A DNA stretch of 64,000 bases from Gracilaria gracilis (GCA_030374805.1 JARGSG010000203.1:186001-250000), one strand, 5' to 3'. Shown: positions 1 through 11,600, counted from the first letter of the stretch. The notes: a model not told the origin generated them from the letters alone. Numbers and translations are program-made.

Positions 1-2
1 CA

Positions 3-922
3 ACAAACTTTCGTGAACCGTTGTCACCAGAGCTGCGAGTAGCAGCATTTCTAATGTACACTGGTGGGGTCACCTGTGAGGCCGTAGCTACACAACTCAG
101 GATTGGACGCAGCTCAGTGAGCCGCGATGTCAAGTTGGTTAGTCGTGACGTATGCCATGTTTTTAAAGACAAAGTGCACCTCCCCCATGAAGACAGTGCT
201 GTGGCGTCCATCATGAAGGGATTTCAGAACATTCGTGGCTTGCCGTACTGTGTTGGTGCAATAGATGGCACACATATGCCATGACCGTTTTGTCAAGAGG
301 ATCAGTACTATGAGTACAGATGCTATAAGGGGTTTGCGAGCATAGTCCTATTCGTCGTTGTCTCTTCAGACCGCAAATTTCTGTATACAGATATTGGCCG
401 CCCGGGTGTCTACGGTGATTCTATGATACATCGGAATTGCTCATTAAAGCGAATAATCGACTCAGGAGAATGGCTAGGGACGGACGTACCCGACCTCATG
501 ATTGCGGGGATTCGAGTTCGGCCCTATTTGATGGGAGACTGTGCGTTTCGTCTGGATGAAAACATAATGAAAAGCGCAAGCAAAGGAGAGATCACAGCAA
601 ACCCTGTGCTTAAAACGTGGAGTAGTATTGCGTCACAGACAAGGTAGCCAGTGAAATGCGCGTTCGGAATTTTAAAGCATAGGTTTCTAGTATTGAAGAA
701 TGGTGTTCGACTACACCACGAGGACGACATTGTGTTATTGACACATGCGTGTTCATTATGCACAATATGTGCATCGATTCACTGGATGATGGAGAATCTT
801 TATTACCACATGATGAGCCAAGCGACGAGAGCGAAATTATCACAGCCGAAACGGTGAGAGGAAAGCAGCAGCGCGATTCATTACTGTATTATGTAATCGA
901 GAATCTCCACGAAGACAACTAA
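3..922 (+). pseudogene. Harbinger (PIF-type) transposase, 5' partial and decayed
   Basis: DDE transposase of the PIF/Harbinger superfamily, which cuts and pastes its own element. The frame is open from the window edge, so the N-terminus is missing. The helix-turn-helix-like N-part is followed by GAIDGTHMP (first catalytic Asp, about 264), DIGRPGVYGDS (second Asp, about 400) and CAFGILKHRF (about 657), the block that normally carries the catalytic Glu. Here the Glu codon reads AAA (Lys, 654-656). Two in-frame stops (TGA 282-284, where the family has Trp; TAG 645-647) and a frameshift near 740-745 break it. After the shift the frame runs to TAA 920-922 through HNMCIDSLDD. It converges on the Myb-like gene, and the two stop codons overlap. 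The family call is secure; the copy cannot make an active enzyme. Confidence 0.9.
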
Positions 923-1653
923 AACTTTTCGAGCAAACGTTCTATACTCGTACGCATTTTTGCCTTCTCGTCATTTCCCCTCTTCAATTCTTCCAACAGA
1001 CTCATGTGGCACTCCTTGGTTTCTCTAAAAAACGTGTCTGTGGCAGATCCATGCGACAACTTCATGGGCTTTCGTGAGCTTGTTGGCAATATCTGGCTTT
1101 GCGTCGTCCCTCCCTCACTATCTACAATTGCGGGTGGGTTGGGACGGGCTTCGGAGTGCTCTAACTCATGCAACTGCTCGAAAAATTCTGGTTTGTCATA
1201 TAGTTCTGGATCATCTCCGTCTCGCCCTGATTGGGTTATCTTGGAAATGTAGGCTGTGTAGTCCTGTTTGATGCGAGTAAATTTCTTCTGCCACGCCTTC
1301 GGGGATCGCTGAATACCATGCTTGTCTTTCGCCATATCGGTGGCGAGCTTGAAAACCTCCTTCAGCGATTTCTTTTGTTTCTTGCGGTCTCCGTAGCCTG
1401 CTTCCTTCATCATATGTAGCAGAAGTGTAACTGTCTCATGGTCATAATGCTGCTGACTGGGGCTGGCCAATGCCGCACTGTTCTGAGCTCCTGTGCCAGA
1501 AGGGGAATTGGTGTTGGTGGATACTGGTTGATGCTGCGGAATCGAGGGAGCAGGCACGGGAGAGGGGGTACTTTGCTTCTGGATGCGGGCGGCTGCACTG
1601 CTCGGCGAGGAATTAGACGAAGTAACCGTTGGCGTAATTGCTTGGGAAATCAT
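919..1653 (-). CDS. Myb/SANT-like DNA-binding protein, second gene of the Harbinger element
   Basis: Intact 244-codon frame. Harbinger elements commonly encode a second protein with a Myb/SANT-like trihelix that binds element ends and carries the transposase into the nucleus (family knowledge). Residues 1-70 are Ser/Pro/Gln-rich and probably disordered. Residues about 70-155 hold the helical core, with HYDHETVTLLLHMMKEAG, SPKAWQKKFTRIKQDY and EFFEQLHELE. The C-terminus (about 205-244) has a charged, coiled-coil-like helix ending ERLLEKF. It lies tail-to-tail with the decayed transposase, with stop codons overlapping by two bases. It is open while its partner is broken, so it could still be expressed and act on related elements. 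I did not identify the right terminal inverted repeat. Confidence 0.75.
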   Translation of the reverse strand: MISQAITPTVTSSNSSPSSAAARIQKQSTPSPVPAPSIPQHQPVSTNTNSPSGTGAQNSAALASPSQQHYDHETVTLLLHMMKEAGYGDRKKQKKSLKEVFKLATDMAKDKHGIQRSPKAWQKKFTRIKQDYTAYISKITQSGRDGDDPELYDKPEFFEQLHELEHSEARPNPPAIVDSEGGTTQSQILPTSSRKPMKLSHGSATDTFFRETKECHMSLLEELKRGNDEKAKMRTSIERLLEKF

Positions 1654-2042
1654 GTTGGTGCTAGGGGTGAACGTTCAGTTGTTTTGCGTTGGAAGAAGTC
1701 GTTCTGATCGCCGAGAAGTATGTTATCTGCGCCTGAGAACAAGCTGTTTGCCCCAGCGGTTTCCCGCCAGAAACTGTCTACAATCTAAGAGACAATCGTT
1801 TCTACACTGCAATATGGTACTGTCCTCTCCGGTTGGGACGAGTTCGCTGGTTACTGTGGCCACGCGCCGTGTCCTTTTTCAAATTGTCTACTTTTGATGT
1901 AGAAACGGCCTTAGATTCCAAGAGGAGAACCCCTTGGGACAGTTCCAGCAGGGTTACACGAAAGCTAGTGTAACCGTTTCAGGTCTTTTTCGTTTATGCA
2001 TATCTAGCGTTCCCATCACTCCATTAGAGAGTTTACGCAAGA
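1654..2042. other. Non-coding flank of the Harbinger element
   Basis: No convincing coding frame. This should hold the promoter of the minus-strand Myb-like gene and possibly the right end of the Harbinger element, but I could not match a terminal inverted repeat because the left end lies outside the window. Confidence 0.4.
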
Positions 2043-2121
2043 GCAATTCTCGTACAAATATGGTACAGAAGTGACAGGGTGCCAACCTGTCTTTCGTGGC
2101 TACAAAGTGTACGAGAATTGC
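2043..2121. repeat. Hairpin with 14-bp perfect stem
   Basis: GCAATTCTCGTACA (2043-2056) and TGTACGAGAATTGC (2108-2121) are exact reverse complements. Inside the loop is a second small stem, GACAGG (2073-2078) with CCTGTC (2086-2091). It lies 35 bases from the larger palindrome. It could be a foldback element, a MITE remnant or part of a structured RNA; no family is recognised. Confidence 0.6.
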
Positions 2122-2156
2122 ATACGAATTTTCGTCGGAACCTCGATTCCTACGAA

Positions 2157-2231
2157 ACTCTCGTGGTGCAAATCTGACATTGCTGGTTCATAGGTTATGA
2201 AACAGCAATGTCAGAGTTGCACCACCAGAGT
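2157..2231. repeat. 75-bp near-perfect palindrome
   Basis: Two 36-base arms (2157-2192 and 2196-2231) are reverse complements with three mismatches, around a 3-base GGT centre. Arms begin ACTCT and include CTGACATTGCTG. It could be a small foldback transposable element, a hairpin RNA precursor or a recombination-made inverted repeat. There is no coding. Confidence 0.8.
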
Positions 2232-2577
2232 CGTTAAAGTAACCTTATCAGCTTTCTCTTAGAGCATCACCACCCATTTTTCAAACTCAAATCCAATTCC
2301 TGCCACGAGGCGGCAATTTACTGGTTGGCTTCAAATCCGCAAACAAACGACCTCTTTTGAATCCAGATTTTTGCACTACCTCCGACCGCTTGTCTTCAAA
2401 CAGGACTCCAACGACAGAGATTGCCAGCACAAAATGTCTCCAAACCAATAACTGCTCTTCGAACAGGACAGAATTGAAGAGTTTGTCATTGCATTTTTGC
2501 ATCAAACGACGTCAATAGCCATACTTTGTCAACGACGAAACCACTAAAAATCGCTTCCAGGCAAATCCCCAAAAATC

Positions 2578-3508
2578 TTTCGAGACGACGCTGGTGCTCG
2601 AATTCATTATATGATCAAGTCCTTCTGGCCAAGTAACTCCTTCCGTACTGGAACGCACGGATCTGGGCCTGCACAGCCAAAATCTACTTTCAAACGCAGA
2701 GTCCGAATGCCACGATCCGTTTTCAACACTATATGTACACAGGTTGTTCAAAACACCACGTGCATTTTTCAATGTCTAAATCCTGGTGCTACCATTATAA
2801 TCGGTACAACATCAATTTTAAAAGTCGTGTGTGCGTTCAGACAGCTAGCATATGAAATTCGAGCAGATTTAGCTGATGATATGTTCGATGTCTCGGAAAC
2901 TACTGCACAAAAATGTTTGGAAAAGTTTTGAGTAACTGTTAGGAATGTTTTCTCACCAATATGACTACTGTATTCCAAATGCGACAGATCTGAAGAAAAT
3001 AGAACGTGAGTTTGGCTCCGTTGGATTTTGTGGTTGTGTTTGTTGTCTTGACTGTGCTGGATGGAAATAGAGGAACTGTCAAAAAGCTCTGCAGGTTATT
3101 ATGGTTCCAAAAGAAAATGATCCATCAGGGAGAACGAAAGTACTTTGTTCAATAGGTTTCTGGATCTGGTTTTTTCTTTTTACGCTCCCTGGCTCAATGA
3201 ATGGCCACAATATTCTAAAGGTTAGTCGTTACTTTTTTTCTAGTCTTTTCCGGTGTGTACCCACCAATAACACCGAGCTTCACTCTAACTGGATCAACTG
3301 TTTAACAGATGGCATTTACCCTTCGCGGAAGATATTCATGAAGGCTTACAGTATTGCCACATCGACGTGGCACAAATTATACAGTAGAGTTCACGAAGGT
3401 CGACGAAAATATGTAGAAAGGGTTTTTGGAGTACTCTTTCGCCGCTTTAAGATGTTGTTTAGCGCAAGCGAGTATTGGGGTAAAAAGGTATATCTCTTTC
3501 TGATGTGA
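2578..3508 (+). pseudogene. Second Harbinger-superfamily transposase (plant-transposon-protein type), decayed
   Basis: Matches the PF04827-type branch of Harbinger transposases. RRVRMPRSVFNTIC lies near 2690, CAFRQLAYEIRADLADD near 2832, the first Asp block CLDCAGWK near 3047, LTDGIYPSRKIF near 3300 and the Glu block RKYVERVFGVLFRRF near 3405. The reading frame changes near 2931, and a TAG at 3068-3070 stands where the family has Trp after GWK. The second Asp position reads MNGHNIL where the family has N-D-x-N-V-L, so a catalytic Asp appears lost. It is far from the first Harbinger gene in sequence, so this is an independent, older insertion. Confidence 0.8.
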
Positions 3509-4363
3509 TTTTCTTTCCTGCAAGTGCAGACTTTGAATTTGTTCGAGGCAGAGCTGCTGCGGGGAAAGGAGTATTTTTCAAAACCTTCACGCTAAATGCC
3601 TTTTGATGGCTGTTATGGTTGCAGGAAAATATATCAGGGCTTCTCCTTCGAAAAGATGCATCATTGTCTTTATAGGTCTGAATTGGGAGATTTTCTCTTA
3701 CCATCTTGGTAGCAATAAGCGTAGGAGAATATCAATAATGATAAAACCCTTGTAACAGTAGGTACCACAGCGTCGGTTCCTTTTATTTGCTGCACATATG
3801 AATGTTCTTTAGTTAACCTAATATTAATAACAAGTTTCTGAATAGTAAACCCGTTTTATTTAATCAATTTTTTTTATATTCGATCATTTTTGGATTCTAC
3901 TTTCCCAATTTAATATGATTCTTGTAAATTATATTAATTTCTGAAAAATAAGGAAAGTTGTTGTTGATCCTCTAATGATCTGCTATGGTAAATTCCATGA
4001 TTTGGGATCGCAATGCCTGTGATATTTTCGTATGCAGATGTACTTTCTTTCATTATGTGGCGCTTGTAAATTTTCTTGGCTCTCAAATAATGTTGGAAGG
4101 GAATACCAGATTGAACAACAATTTCCAGTTTTGTAGATTGCCAGTTGATGCCGAAAGATGTTGTAAATATAGGTGTTGATAAGTATATAGCCAGGTACCC
4201 GAATATTTTGTTTTAAAGGGTAAAAGCGAGACATAGGTAACCTAATGTTTTTTTGTGTTAATATCTACGATACGTAGTCTAGTTTTTGCATGTTACAATC
4301 TTATATTGTTATCAATATAAAGGCCAACAGAATGAATTCTGGGCCCTAATGGAAAACCTTTGA
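3509..4363. other. AT-rich stretch without a recognisable gene
   Basis: AT-rich with homopolymer runs and only short frames on either strand. It may contain the 3' part of the preceding transposon. A minus-strand frame at 3983-4234 shows no known motif. Confidence 0.5.
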
Positions 4364-4479
4364 CTAACCGTCTTCCCAAGTTAACTTTTTGCAAAGTTTT
4401 ATCATGTTCGGGAAAAGTATTGTCCAAATACCACATGCACTGGTTTTTTTCGGCATTAAAATAAACTTGTATACCACAA

Positions 4480-5234
4480 CTACCGTTGCGTAAGGTGCGC
4501 TTGAAAGATTTCGTATGGAAAATCTCGTATGGAGCGTGTAATCCGTGGATACGAAAATTTCCATGAGAATAGCTCAGGCGTAAACTCTGTCCAAGATCTG
4601 TTCAGGATGCACCAGCTGTTTCGGGTAAGATGCTGCAGCGCGCCGAGCACTGCCTCGCCTAGCACAGCCACTGCCGTCGTCGCCGTTTCCGCCACCGACT
4701 TGGCCACCGTCAGCGCCAGCGGGGTTAGCAGCACCTACACCACGTTGGACCCCGACGCATCGCCGCCATGCTCCGCGCGCGCCACCAAGTCCATCGCGCA
4801 CTTGTTGCCACCGTCACCGTCACCACAGCCGCACTTTGCCAGCGGGTGCACGCGCGCATGTACCAGCTCGCTCAGCGGCCGTGACAGCTGGTGATAAGCC
4901 TCCACGGCGGCGGCGCCCGTGCGTTGCGTAAGCCAAACGTGCTCAACCAGAACTGCAGTGCCGCCATACCGTTGAAATGCTGCACGCACAGCTACCACAC
5001 GCGCTCGCTCTCGGATCGCGCCAAGTCGCCCAACACCGCGAGCAGAATCGCGCCGGACGCTACCGGCTTGAATGTGCCGTACAGGGCTGCTGACACGCAG
5101 CCGTGATCCACGCCGTCCGCGGGCTTGTACAGTCGCCGCACCGCGTTTCGGGTTGTGGGCGACGCTCGGCCCGCGAACATCGACTCATCGCTCTGACAGC
5201 GCCGCAGCAGCCTCACTGCGCCCCGTGCCGGCAC
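4480..5234 (-). pseudogene. Unrecognised GC-rich broken frame
   Basis: A markedly GC-rich island between AT-rich DNA and retroelement debris. On the minus strand an Ala/Val/Leu-rich frame enters at 5234 (RRLYKPADGVDHG, then LLAVLGDLARSESERV). It continues in another frame after about 4995 (AAFQRYGGTAVLVEHVW), is cut by an in-frame TAG near 4735-4737, and goes on as LLTPLALTVAKSVAETA. The composition and helical periodicity look like a real former gene, perhaps an alpha-helical repeat protein, but I do not recognise it. The base composition is unlike both flanks. Confidence 0.35.
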
Positions 5235-5321
5235 GTCATCGGCCGCTAGCTAGCAGCAAGTTTGGCGCGGGGTATCTACATCGCGGCGTCTTGTAATGCG
5301 TTTAGGATATAAAGATGCGTT

Positions 5322-7257
5322 TTATTTACATGAAAGCTCCTTGTTTCCAAGACTTGGCGTCTGTACGGGGTGCCGCTGACCACGTCTAGACGCCAAGTCT
5401 TCGCCAACAAGTGCGTCTGCTCTGAGCTTGATTTTCAATGGCTCGATGCTTGCAGGTGGGCCTGAAGAGAGTGCTGTTCGGAAGATGTTGAGGTTTGATT
5501 CTACCAAACGGTTCAGAACTTGCACTTGCTCGTCGGGCATGCCATTGCTGCGTGCTTGCTCCACCATTGAATTCGTAGCGTCCACTATTTCATCGTGCTG
5601 CGTAGAGTCCACTGGGTCCAGCAGAGATGGGTCGTGGAAAGGATCTTCTTCCGCTCTAGCAGACCTAATGTCCACGCGAGGACGGTTGACGTCCAACCTC
5701 GAGGTTGCTGGTTTGTCATGGTTGAGACGTGCAATCATTAACCGTTGTACGTATCCCCCAACAGTGCTCTCGACATTCTCCACGCCCGCGCAATCAATGC
5801 CGTCGAGTTGCTTCCTTCGACCATCCAATATTGTGCTGGGGTTCGCCCGGAGATGTTTGAGAACAGGGTTTCCAATGAGCAGCTTCTCGCATGCAAGGTC
5901 GTCGTCGGCAATTAGAGACGACACGTTGCGCAGCGCTAGTACCCCCGACGGGAGCATTAGAATTGTTCGTGGTGCTTCCCATGAGCGAGAAAAAGAGAAC
6001 GACTGTGGCTTCTCACCTTTCTTTAGCGCTACCTGTAGGGAGATGGCTTTGATTGAAAATATCTGGCCTATGCCTTTCAGTGCCACATTCTTGGCCAGAG
6101 ACGGTGCGACGATGCTGTGGTCGCTACCACAATCCAGCCGAGCTATTCACGTTTGGTTTGACTTGCCATCGACGAGTGAGACAGTGCAGGATTCAGAGTC
6201 GGTATTGTTCCCGATTTCGTCATTGGTGATGCGTAAAACTTGGCCTTAGCCTCGGCGTCCCTGTGCATCGCTTGTACGTTTCCGTGATCGGGTGGATGCC
6301 GCTGGACCTTTCCTTGCTTTCATCGCTGCAACTTCTTCCCTCATCTTTTGCATCTCTTCCTCAGTGGCATTTTTCAACCCAGTGTCTGGCTCCTTCCCGC
6401 TTGCAGGCTGGCAAAAGACAAAAGGACTTGGGGCGTCTACCACGAGACCTTCTGGACTTCTCTTGAGGTGTAGAGGCTTCTGACTGCTTGTCTGATTTGT
6501 AAGAAGCATTTGGTGTGTCCTTCTTTTTTGATTTGGACGGAACTCCTTGACTAGCGTAGCCCATGTCGATATCCTCAAAAGATTTTGATACTTTGAGAAC
6601 GTGCCTCATGAAGGCCTTGAAGTCCTTACGTTTCTCCGAATGTGCGAATTCCAAGTCTTGCTCGAGTCTCAGACGCAATGTTTTCGGCTTCACGGCGTTT
6701 AAAACGTGAGATATCGCCGTCTTCGGCTGGGAAGAAAGGATTCATTTAAGCCCGTGGAGCCGAAGTAAGGCGTTGTAAGAGGTCAATAGAAGCGTCATAC
6801 GCGATGTAGCAGAGCTGTCAGTCATATGCATTTGTAGTTCCTTCTCGACAAGATTATTGAGAGCTGTTAGGCTCAAGGAGTTCTTATCTGGAGATGATTT
6901 GGATTCCAAGTACTCCAGAACTTGGACGTCCGTCAAGCTTTCCACGTCGCTGATATGTTGTAAGAACCCGAGGTTGACAGTCGACTCTAGCCATTCGGGG
7001 TCCACACAGAACGTTAGGTTTACCGGCCGAACGGGTTCGACCGTTGTCGCGCCAACCACTGCAAGCTGCAGGGCCCTTTGAGTGACTTTTTTGTCGTATT
7101 GATCGTACGCCATGAGAAAGGTCCTGATGCAAGCTGCGTCGTAGCGCACTAGACGAGGGTGATTGACCGATGTTGCGACAAAACGTGGCTCGAAGGCAGC
7201 CGTTTCATGACCGGCTGCACCAGCCGTGCCAATACTACCAGATGCCTCGTCAGACAT
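5322..7257 (-). mobile_element. Ty3/gypsy-like fossil, family A: gag and protease part only
   Basis: Minus-strand remnant of an LTR retrotransposon. The gag end is at 6742-7257, with VNLTFCVDPEWLESTVNLG, a block seen in gag of some protist and algal elements. A charged linker at about 6250-6690 ends in a short Cys/His segment. A retropepsin-like part at 5322-6240 has the family's LIGNPVLKHL block. Reverse transcriptase, RNase H and integrase are absent downstream, so the element is truncated on its left side near 5322, where it meets the GC-rich island. It looks broken several times and is old compared with the Copia element. The large plus-strand frame over 5428-6249 is a shadow. Confidence 0.7.
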
Positions 7258-7762
7258 CCTGTGATCGAACAGTGTTTTAGCGTTTTATTCCTCTAGTCTA
7301 GCACACCACGTAACGGAAAGTGATCACTGTAACCAAACCAAGTGTGTACACTTGGAGAAAGCGGTTCGATGCCCTCTTTTTCACGAGATGGGGAAGAAGA
7401 ATGGCTTAAGTAGCCTACTTCTCTCTAGTACCATCCTCCAGCTAGCGCGTGGGTGTCTCTCCCAGACACCCACGCCGGAACTCACTACTGAATTGGGCAT
7501 GACCGTTTTGGGTCACAACAGCAGTGCTACGCCCATTGCGTGGCCTGCCAAGATGCCCGAAGAGGCTACACTTCCCTCCTTCAAAGACCCAAAACACGTC
7601 TTGCTTTGTCTGCAAGTTCCTTTGGCGTAGCTTTGCGCTTTAAAAGCCGTAAAAAAAGTTTTGGTACGTCTTGGTACACCCTCGCAATGGGTTTCAAAGT
7701 GTCCTCGGAGTTCGGCAGCCCTTTCCAGTGGATGTGAACCATCAGACCGTTTTCGGTTTCTT
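7258..7762 (-). mobile_element. LTR/leader candidate between family A integrase tail and family A gag
   Basis: About 500 bases without credible coding, between the end of a family A integrase and the start of a family A gag on the same strand. That is where an LTR shared by two tandem copies would lie. It contains a perfect 12-bp hairpin (7447-7458 with 7464-7475) and, on the minus strand, a TGGTACTAGAG sequence near 7420-7430 that could serve as a primer-binding site. LTR ends are not defined here because no second copy is present. Confidence 0.4.
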
Positions 7763-8626
7763 CTAACGTGAGACCACCATGCCGGTCTCAGAAGAAATGA
7801 CGTGAGACATAATTGCATCTGTATTAGGAGAGACATCATGATAGAACTTGAGTCTTGACGCATGTTCCTCTGTAGTCGTTCCGTTCAGAAGATCCTCAAC
7901 CAAGTAGACGTAGTCCGAGAGCGGTCTGATTATGCGTCGTGGTCCTCTCCATCGAAGCGCGAGCTTTTCACCGGCGTGAAAGTGTTCCCTAGCCACGGAC
8001 ACGACATCTCCCTCAGTAAAGTTCGCGAGTCTGTCCTTCGGAACCGTCTGCCGTGAGCGTTCCCGGTTACCCATGAGGGTGTTCTGTACCAAAGAATGGA
8101 GTTCGGCGATCAAAGATTAAAGCTTCTGTATGTTCACCGCATGTTCCATCTGAGCTTCTTCAATTGACACCGGTACCACTGTGTGGGAGCGCAGGAACGT
8201 AGCAATTGGAGGGGTGGGTTCCATTCCAGTAAAGGCTGTAATAGGTGGTACATTCTTCTGATGCGGGGATGGAGCATTATTCAGAGCGCTTTGAATAATT
8301 GGCAAAACATCTGTCCATTCCTGGAAACCCATTTGCAGCTCGGACGTGAGAGCACGGAGGCTACGGAGCAGTTCCCTTCCCAATCTTTCTACTGCGCCAT
8401 TGCTCCATGGAGTATATGGAAGCGTGAACTTGTGTGGTACCTTCAAGCCTCTCGTGACAGAGCGGACAGTTTCATTTTTAAAATGAGTTGGTCCATCGGA
8501 GAGTAGTCCGTCGGGTACATTGAAGGCGGCACACCAGTCGATGATAGCGTTCGCGGCGTTCTCTGCGGACGTTTCGGAAAAGGAATAAAACCATTTGTAG
8601 TCTGAGTGGTCGTCACCTATACCCAC
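7763..8626 (-). mobile_element. Integrase and C-terminal domain of a second family A gypsy copy
   Basis: Integrase catalytic core on the minus strand (8117-8626): GLLSDGPTHFKN carries the second acidic residue and WSNGAVERLGRELL the catalytic Glu. A C-terminal segment (7763-8113) has EKLALRWRGPRRI and DYVYLVEDLLNG, as in gypsy integrase tails. It joins abruptly to RNase H/integrase sequence of a different family at about 8613-8630, so the locus is a chimera of two elements. Fossil, truncated. Confidence 0.75.
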
Positions 8627-11600
8627 CGTTCAGACGGGCCCTAACCTGTATACAAAAGGGATCCATCTGCCGTTCCCGTATCATCTCCTCGGGCGAAATC
8701 GGTACAAATGACCCAGTATCCGGTTCTACAGTCTGTGTGGCGAGAATATCGTCACACACATCATCCGATACGATTTTTGTCTTCCCCTCATCGAGGTCAC
8801 CAACCATAAAGCATGGTATCTCTTCCGTGTTCTCGGTGGGTTCAGCCTTTGCTGCAGTGCCCAAACGGGATAGAGCGTCTGCCTGCAAGTTCAAGGAGCC
8901 TTTCTTGTACACTGCTTCAAAGTCAAATTCAGAGAGTCGGAGTCTCCATCTCATCAGTCGTCCCGACGGTTCGGTAATTTTCATGAGCCAGCGTAGGCAA
9001 GAATGGTCCGTGTGTACCCGAAAGTGGGTTCCCATCAAGTATGGCCTCAACATTGAGAGGGCCCATACAACAGCAAGGCATTCCGTCTCCGAAACGGAGT
9101 AATTCCGTTCGTGCACATTCATCGATCTCGAACAATACCCAATACCCAATAGGGTGACGTTTGCCAGGCTCTTCCACCTGGAACAACGCACAATCAACTT
9201 GGTTTGCACTCGCATCAGTGTCAACCTCGTAGGGTAAGCCGGGTTTCGACAGGGCCAAGACTGGTGGGGACGTTACAGCTTCGATTAGTGCTGCAAATGC
9301 GGAGGCTTCCGCATCGCCAAAGGGTTCCAATTCCACTGGTTTTTCTTTCATCAGGAGTTTGTTCAACGGCGAAGCGATATCCGAAAAGTTCGGCACGAAA
9401 CGACGGTAAACGTTACACAGGCCTAAGAAGGATCGAAGCTCAGTTTGATTTCTTGGGTGGTTCGACTTTTTCAAGGATTTTACCCGCACCTCGTCAATTG
9501 AGAGCTTTCCTGGGCGAATAATATGCCCAAGGTACTTAACCGATTCGGTGAAAAACTTGCCCTTCTTAAGCTTCAAGGTAATCCCTGCGTCCCGTAAAAC
9601 GGTCATAACTTCCCGTACATGAGTGAGATGGTCCTCCATGTTATTGGAAAAGACGACGACGTCGTCCAAGTATACCAAACAGGTGGTCCACTTAAACCTG
9701 GCCAGGATGATATCAACCGCTCGCTGAAACGTTGCGGGGGCGTTCGTTAACCCAAAGGGCATTCTCGGAAAACAGTACAGGCCTTGATGGCACACGAAGG
9801 CCGTCTTATGCTTATTTTCTTCCCTTATGGGCACTTCCCAGTATCCCCAGTTGGCATATAAAGTGGTAAACACATTCGCGCTCCCTAGAGAATCGATATA
9901 TTCGTCCATACGGGGAATTGGGTATACGTCTTTCACTGTAACCGCATTTAACTTTCGGTAATCGATACAAAATCTCCATGATCCATCCGCATTCGGCACC
10001 AAAACAACTGGTGACGCCCAAGGGGATTGAGCGGGCTCAATAACGGCGGCTCGGAGCATCTTCTCGACTTGAGATTTTCCTTCTTCTCGGGCCTTCGGTC
10101 CTGCCCTGTAAGGGTGTTGCGCAATGGACCGAGTGTTCGGGAGTAGATCGATGCAATGCTCTGTGACTCCAATTGTTCCGAGGGTACCATCCCACATGGG
10201 CTTAGACTCGCAAAGCATTTGGCGTAGCTTCTCCCGATGGGACTCCGGTACGTGCTCCTAATTGAGCTTCATTAACTCCTCAACAGGGTTCGTCTGTTCA
10301 GTGCCAGGTGGCAACGGCTTAACCTCAGAAAGTGCTGGGGTGTCTGAACCCGAGTTCTTCTGGGTATCATCCGTATCGGCTTCAAGCGACTCATTCCCTA
10401 ATTCAGCGAATTCGGCGGCCTCCTCCCCCTCCTTAGGGTCAGATACACCGAGCACGGTTCCAATCGGAATCTTCGTGGGTATCACTGCAGCGGGGTGCGG
10501 TAGTACCGTGCCAATTACTTGGTTCTTTGTTAACCATTGTTTGGTTTTGCCGAGATTGGCGACGAGGACCTTAAAGGCTTCATCCGGTTGAATGGTTACA
10601 ACTACATTAGCCAAAGCGATCTGGCGCTCTTCATATAGTGCCGGTGACGGTTGCACTGTGTGTAGACCAAACTGTTTGATGACGACTTCGACCCACACGT
10701 GGGACTCTGGCGAAAAGTGCACCGATTTGAGCACGTGCAACTTCGTTGATGCCACTGTGCCTTTGATAGGCTGATGTGCAACTAGAAGCGGTACGTGTTT
10801 CCGCGTAGCGGCTCGCAGAGGTCTCCGGACAATCGAGATTATTGAACCGTCTTCTATTTCTATGGTACGCTTCCGAGGACGGATATTTTTCACAAACCTG
10901 TCACAGAAATCCCAACCCAGTATAACTGGTGCTAGCGAATCGCAAACGACGAAATCTACCTTCACGAGGTGCCTTCCTAATCTTACCAGGAGCGAAATGT
11001 AACCAGCCGTACTTATCGGATTGTTGTTGGCATCCGAAATATACATTGATGGACCGGAACGAACACGTTCCTGAAGAGCAGGCGGTATCAGTTTCCTGTG
11101 AATAAGGTTAGGAGCAGCGCCTGTGTCTAGGACCGACAACTGACGAACCATAAAATGTTCTGAAAGGCCGAGATCGGCGTAAACTTTATAGTTCCGCTTG
11201 GCCATGACCAGGATTCTATCCGGGAGACGGGGATTACGGGCCCATATCCACGGTCGACAAAGGGCACAAAAGTGTTCCAAATCCACGTCGGTGGGTGCCA
11301 TTTTCCTTGATAGGATCGTAACAGTCGGGGAGCGAAGCGGAAGCGCCTCGGGCGTCTTCTGCTTCGACTTGGAAGACGCCTCTTCCACCGGGGAGACTCC
11401 CGTATTTAGTTCTTCGGAGATGGAACCGCCTGATGCGGACGATTTCCCTCCGCGGGACCTATCTGATTCTCGTTTACCGGTTCGCGACGCTGAGCCTGAA
11501 AGTTACTCTGCGCGAAGGCATGGTTACCATGCATGGTTCCAGCAGCTCCCTGAAGGGCCAACGAATGCTTAGCGTCTTCATAGGATGTTCTGGGGACCCG

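Noticed and set aside
2100-2165. tRNA-like stretch with a T-arm-like CCTCGATTCC
   Set aside because: No anticodon arm or acceptor stem can be drawn; it is part of the hairpin region.
3213-3236. Possible ~23-base intron (GTTAGT...TCTAG) in the second Harbinger gene
   Set aside because: Removing it would throw the following conserved part (LFRCVPTNNTE, LTDGIYPS) out of frame.
5428-6249. 273-codon plus-strand frame
   Set aside because: It lies opposite the family A protease region, has no motif, and is Ser/Arg-rich as expected of a shadow of that coding strand.
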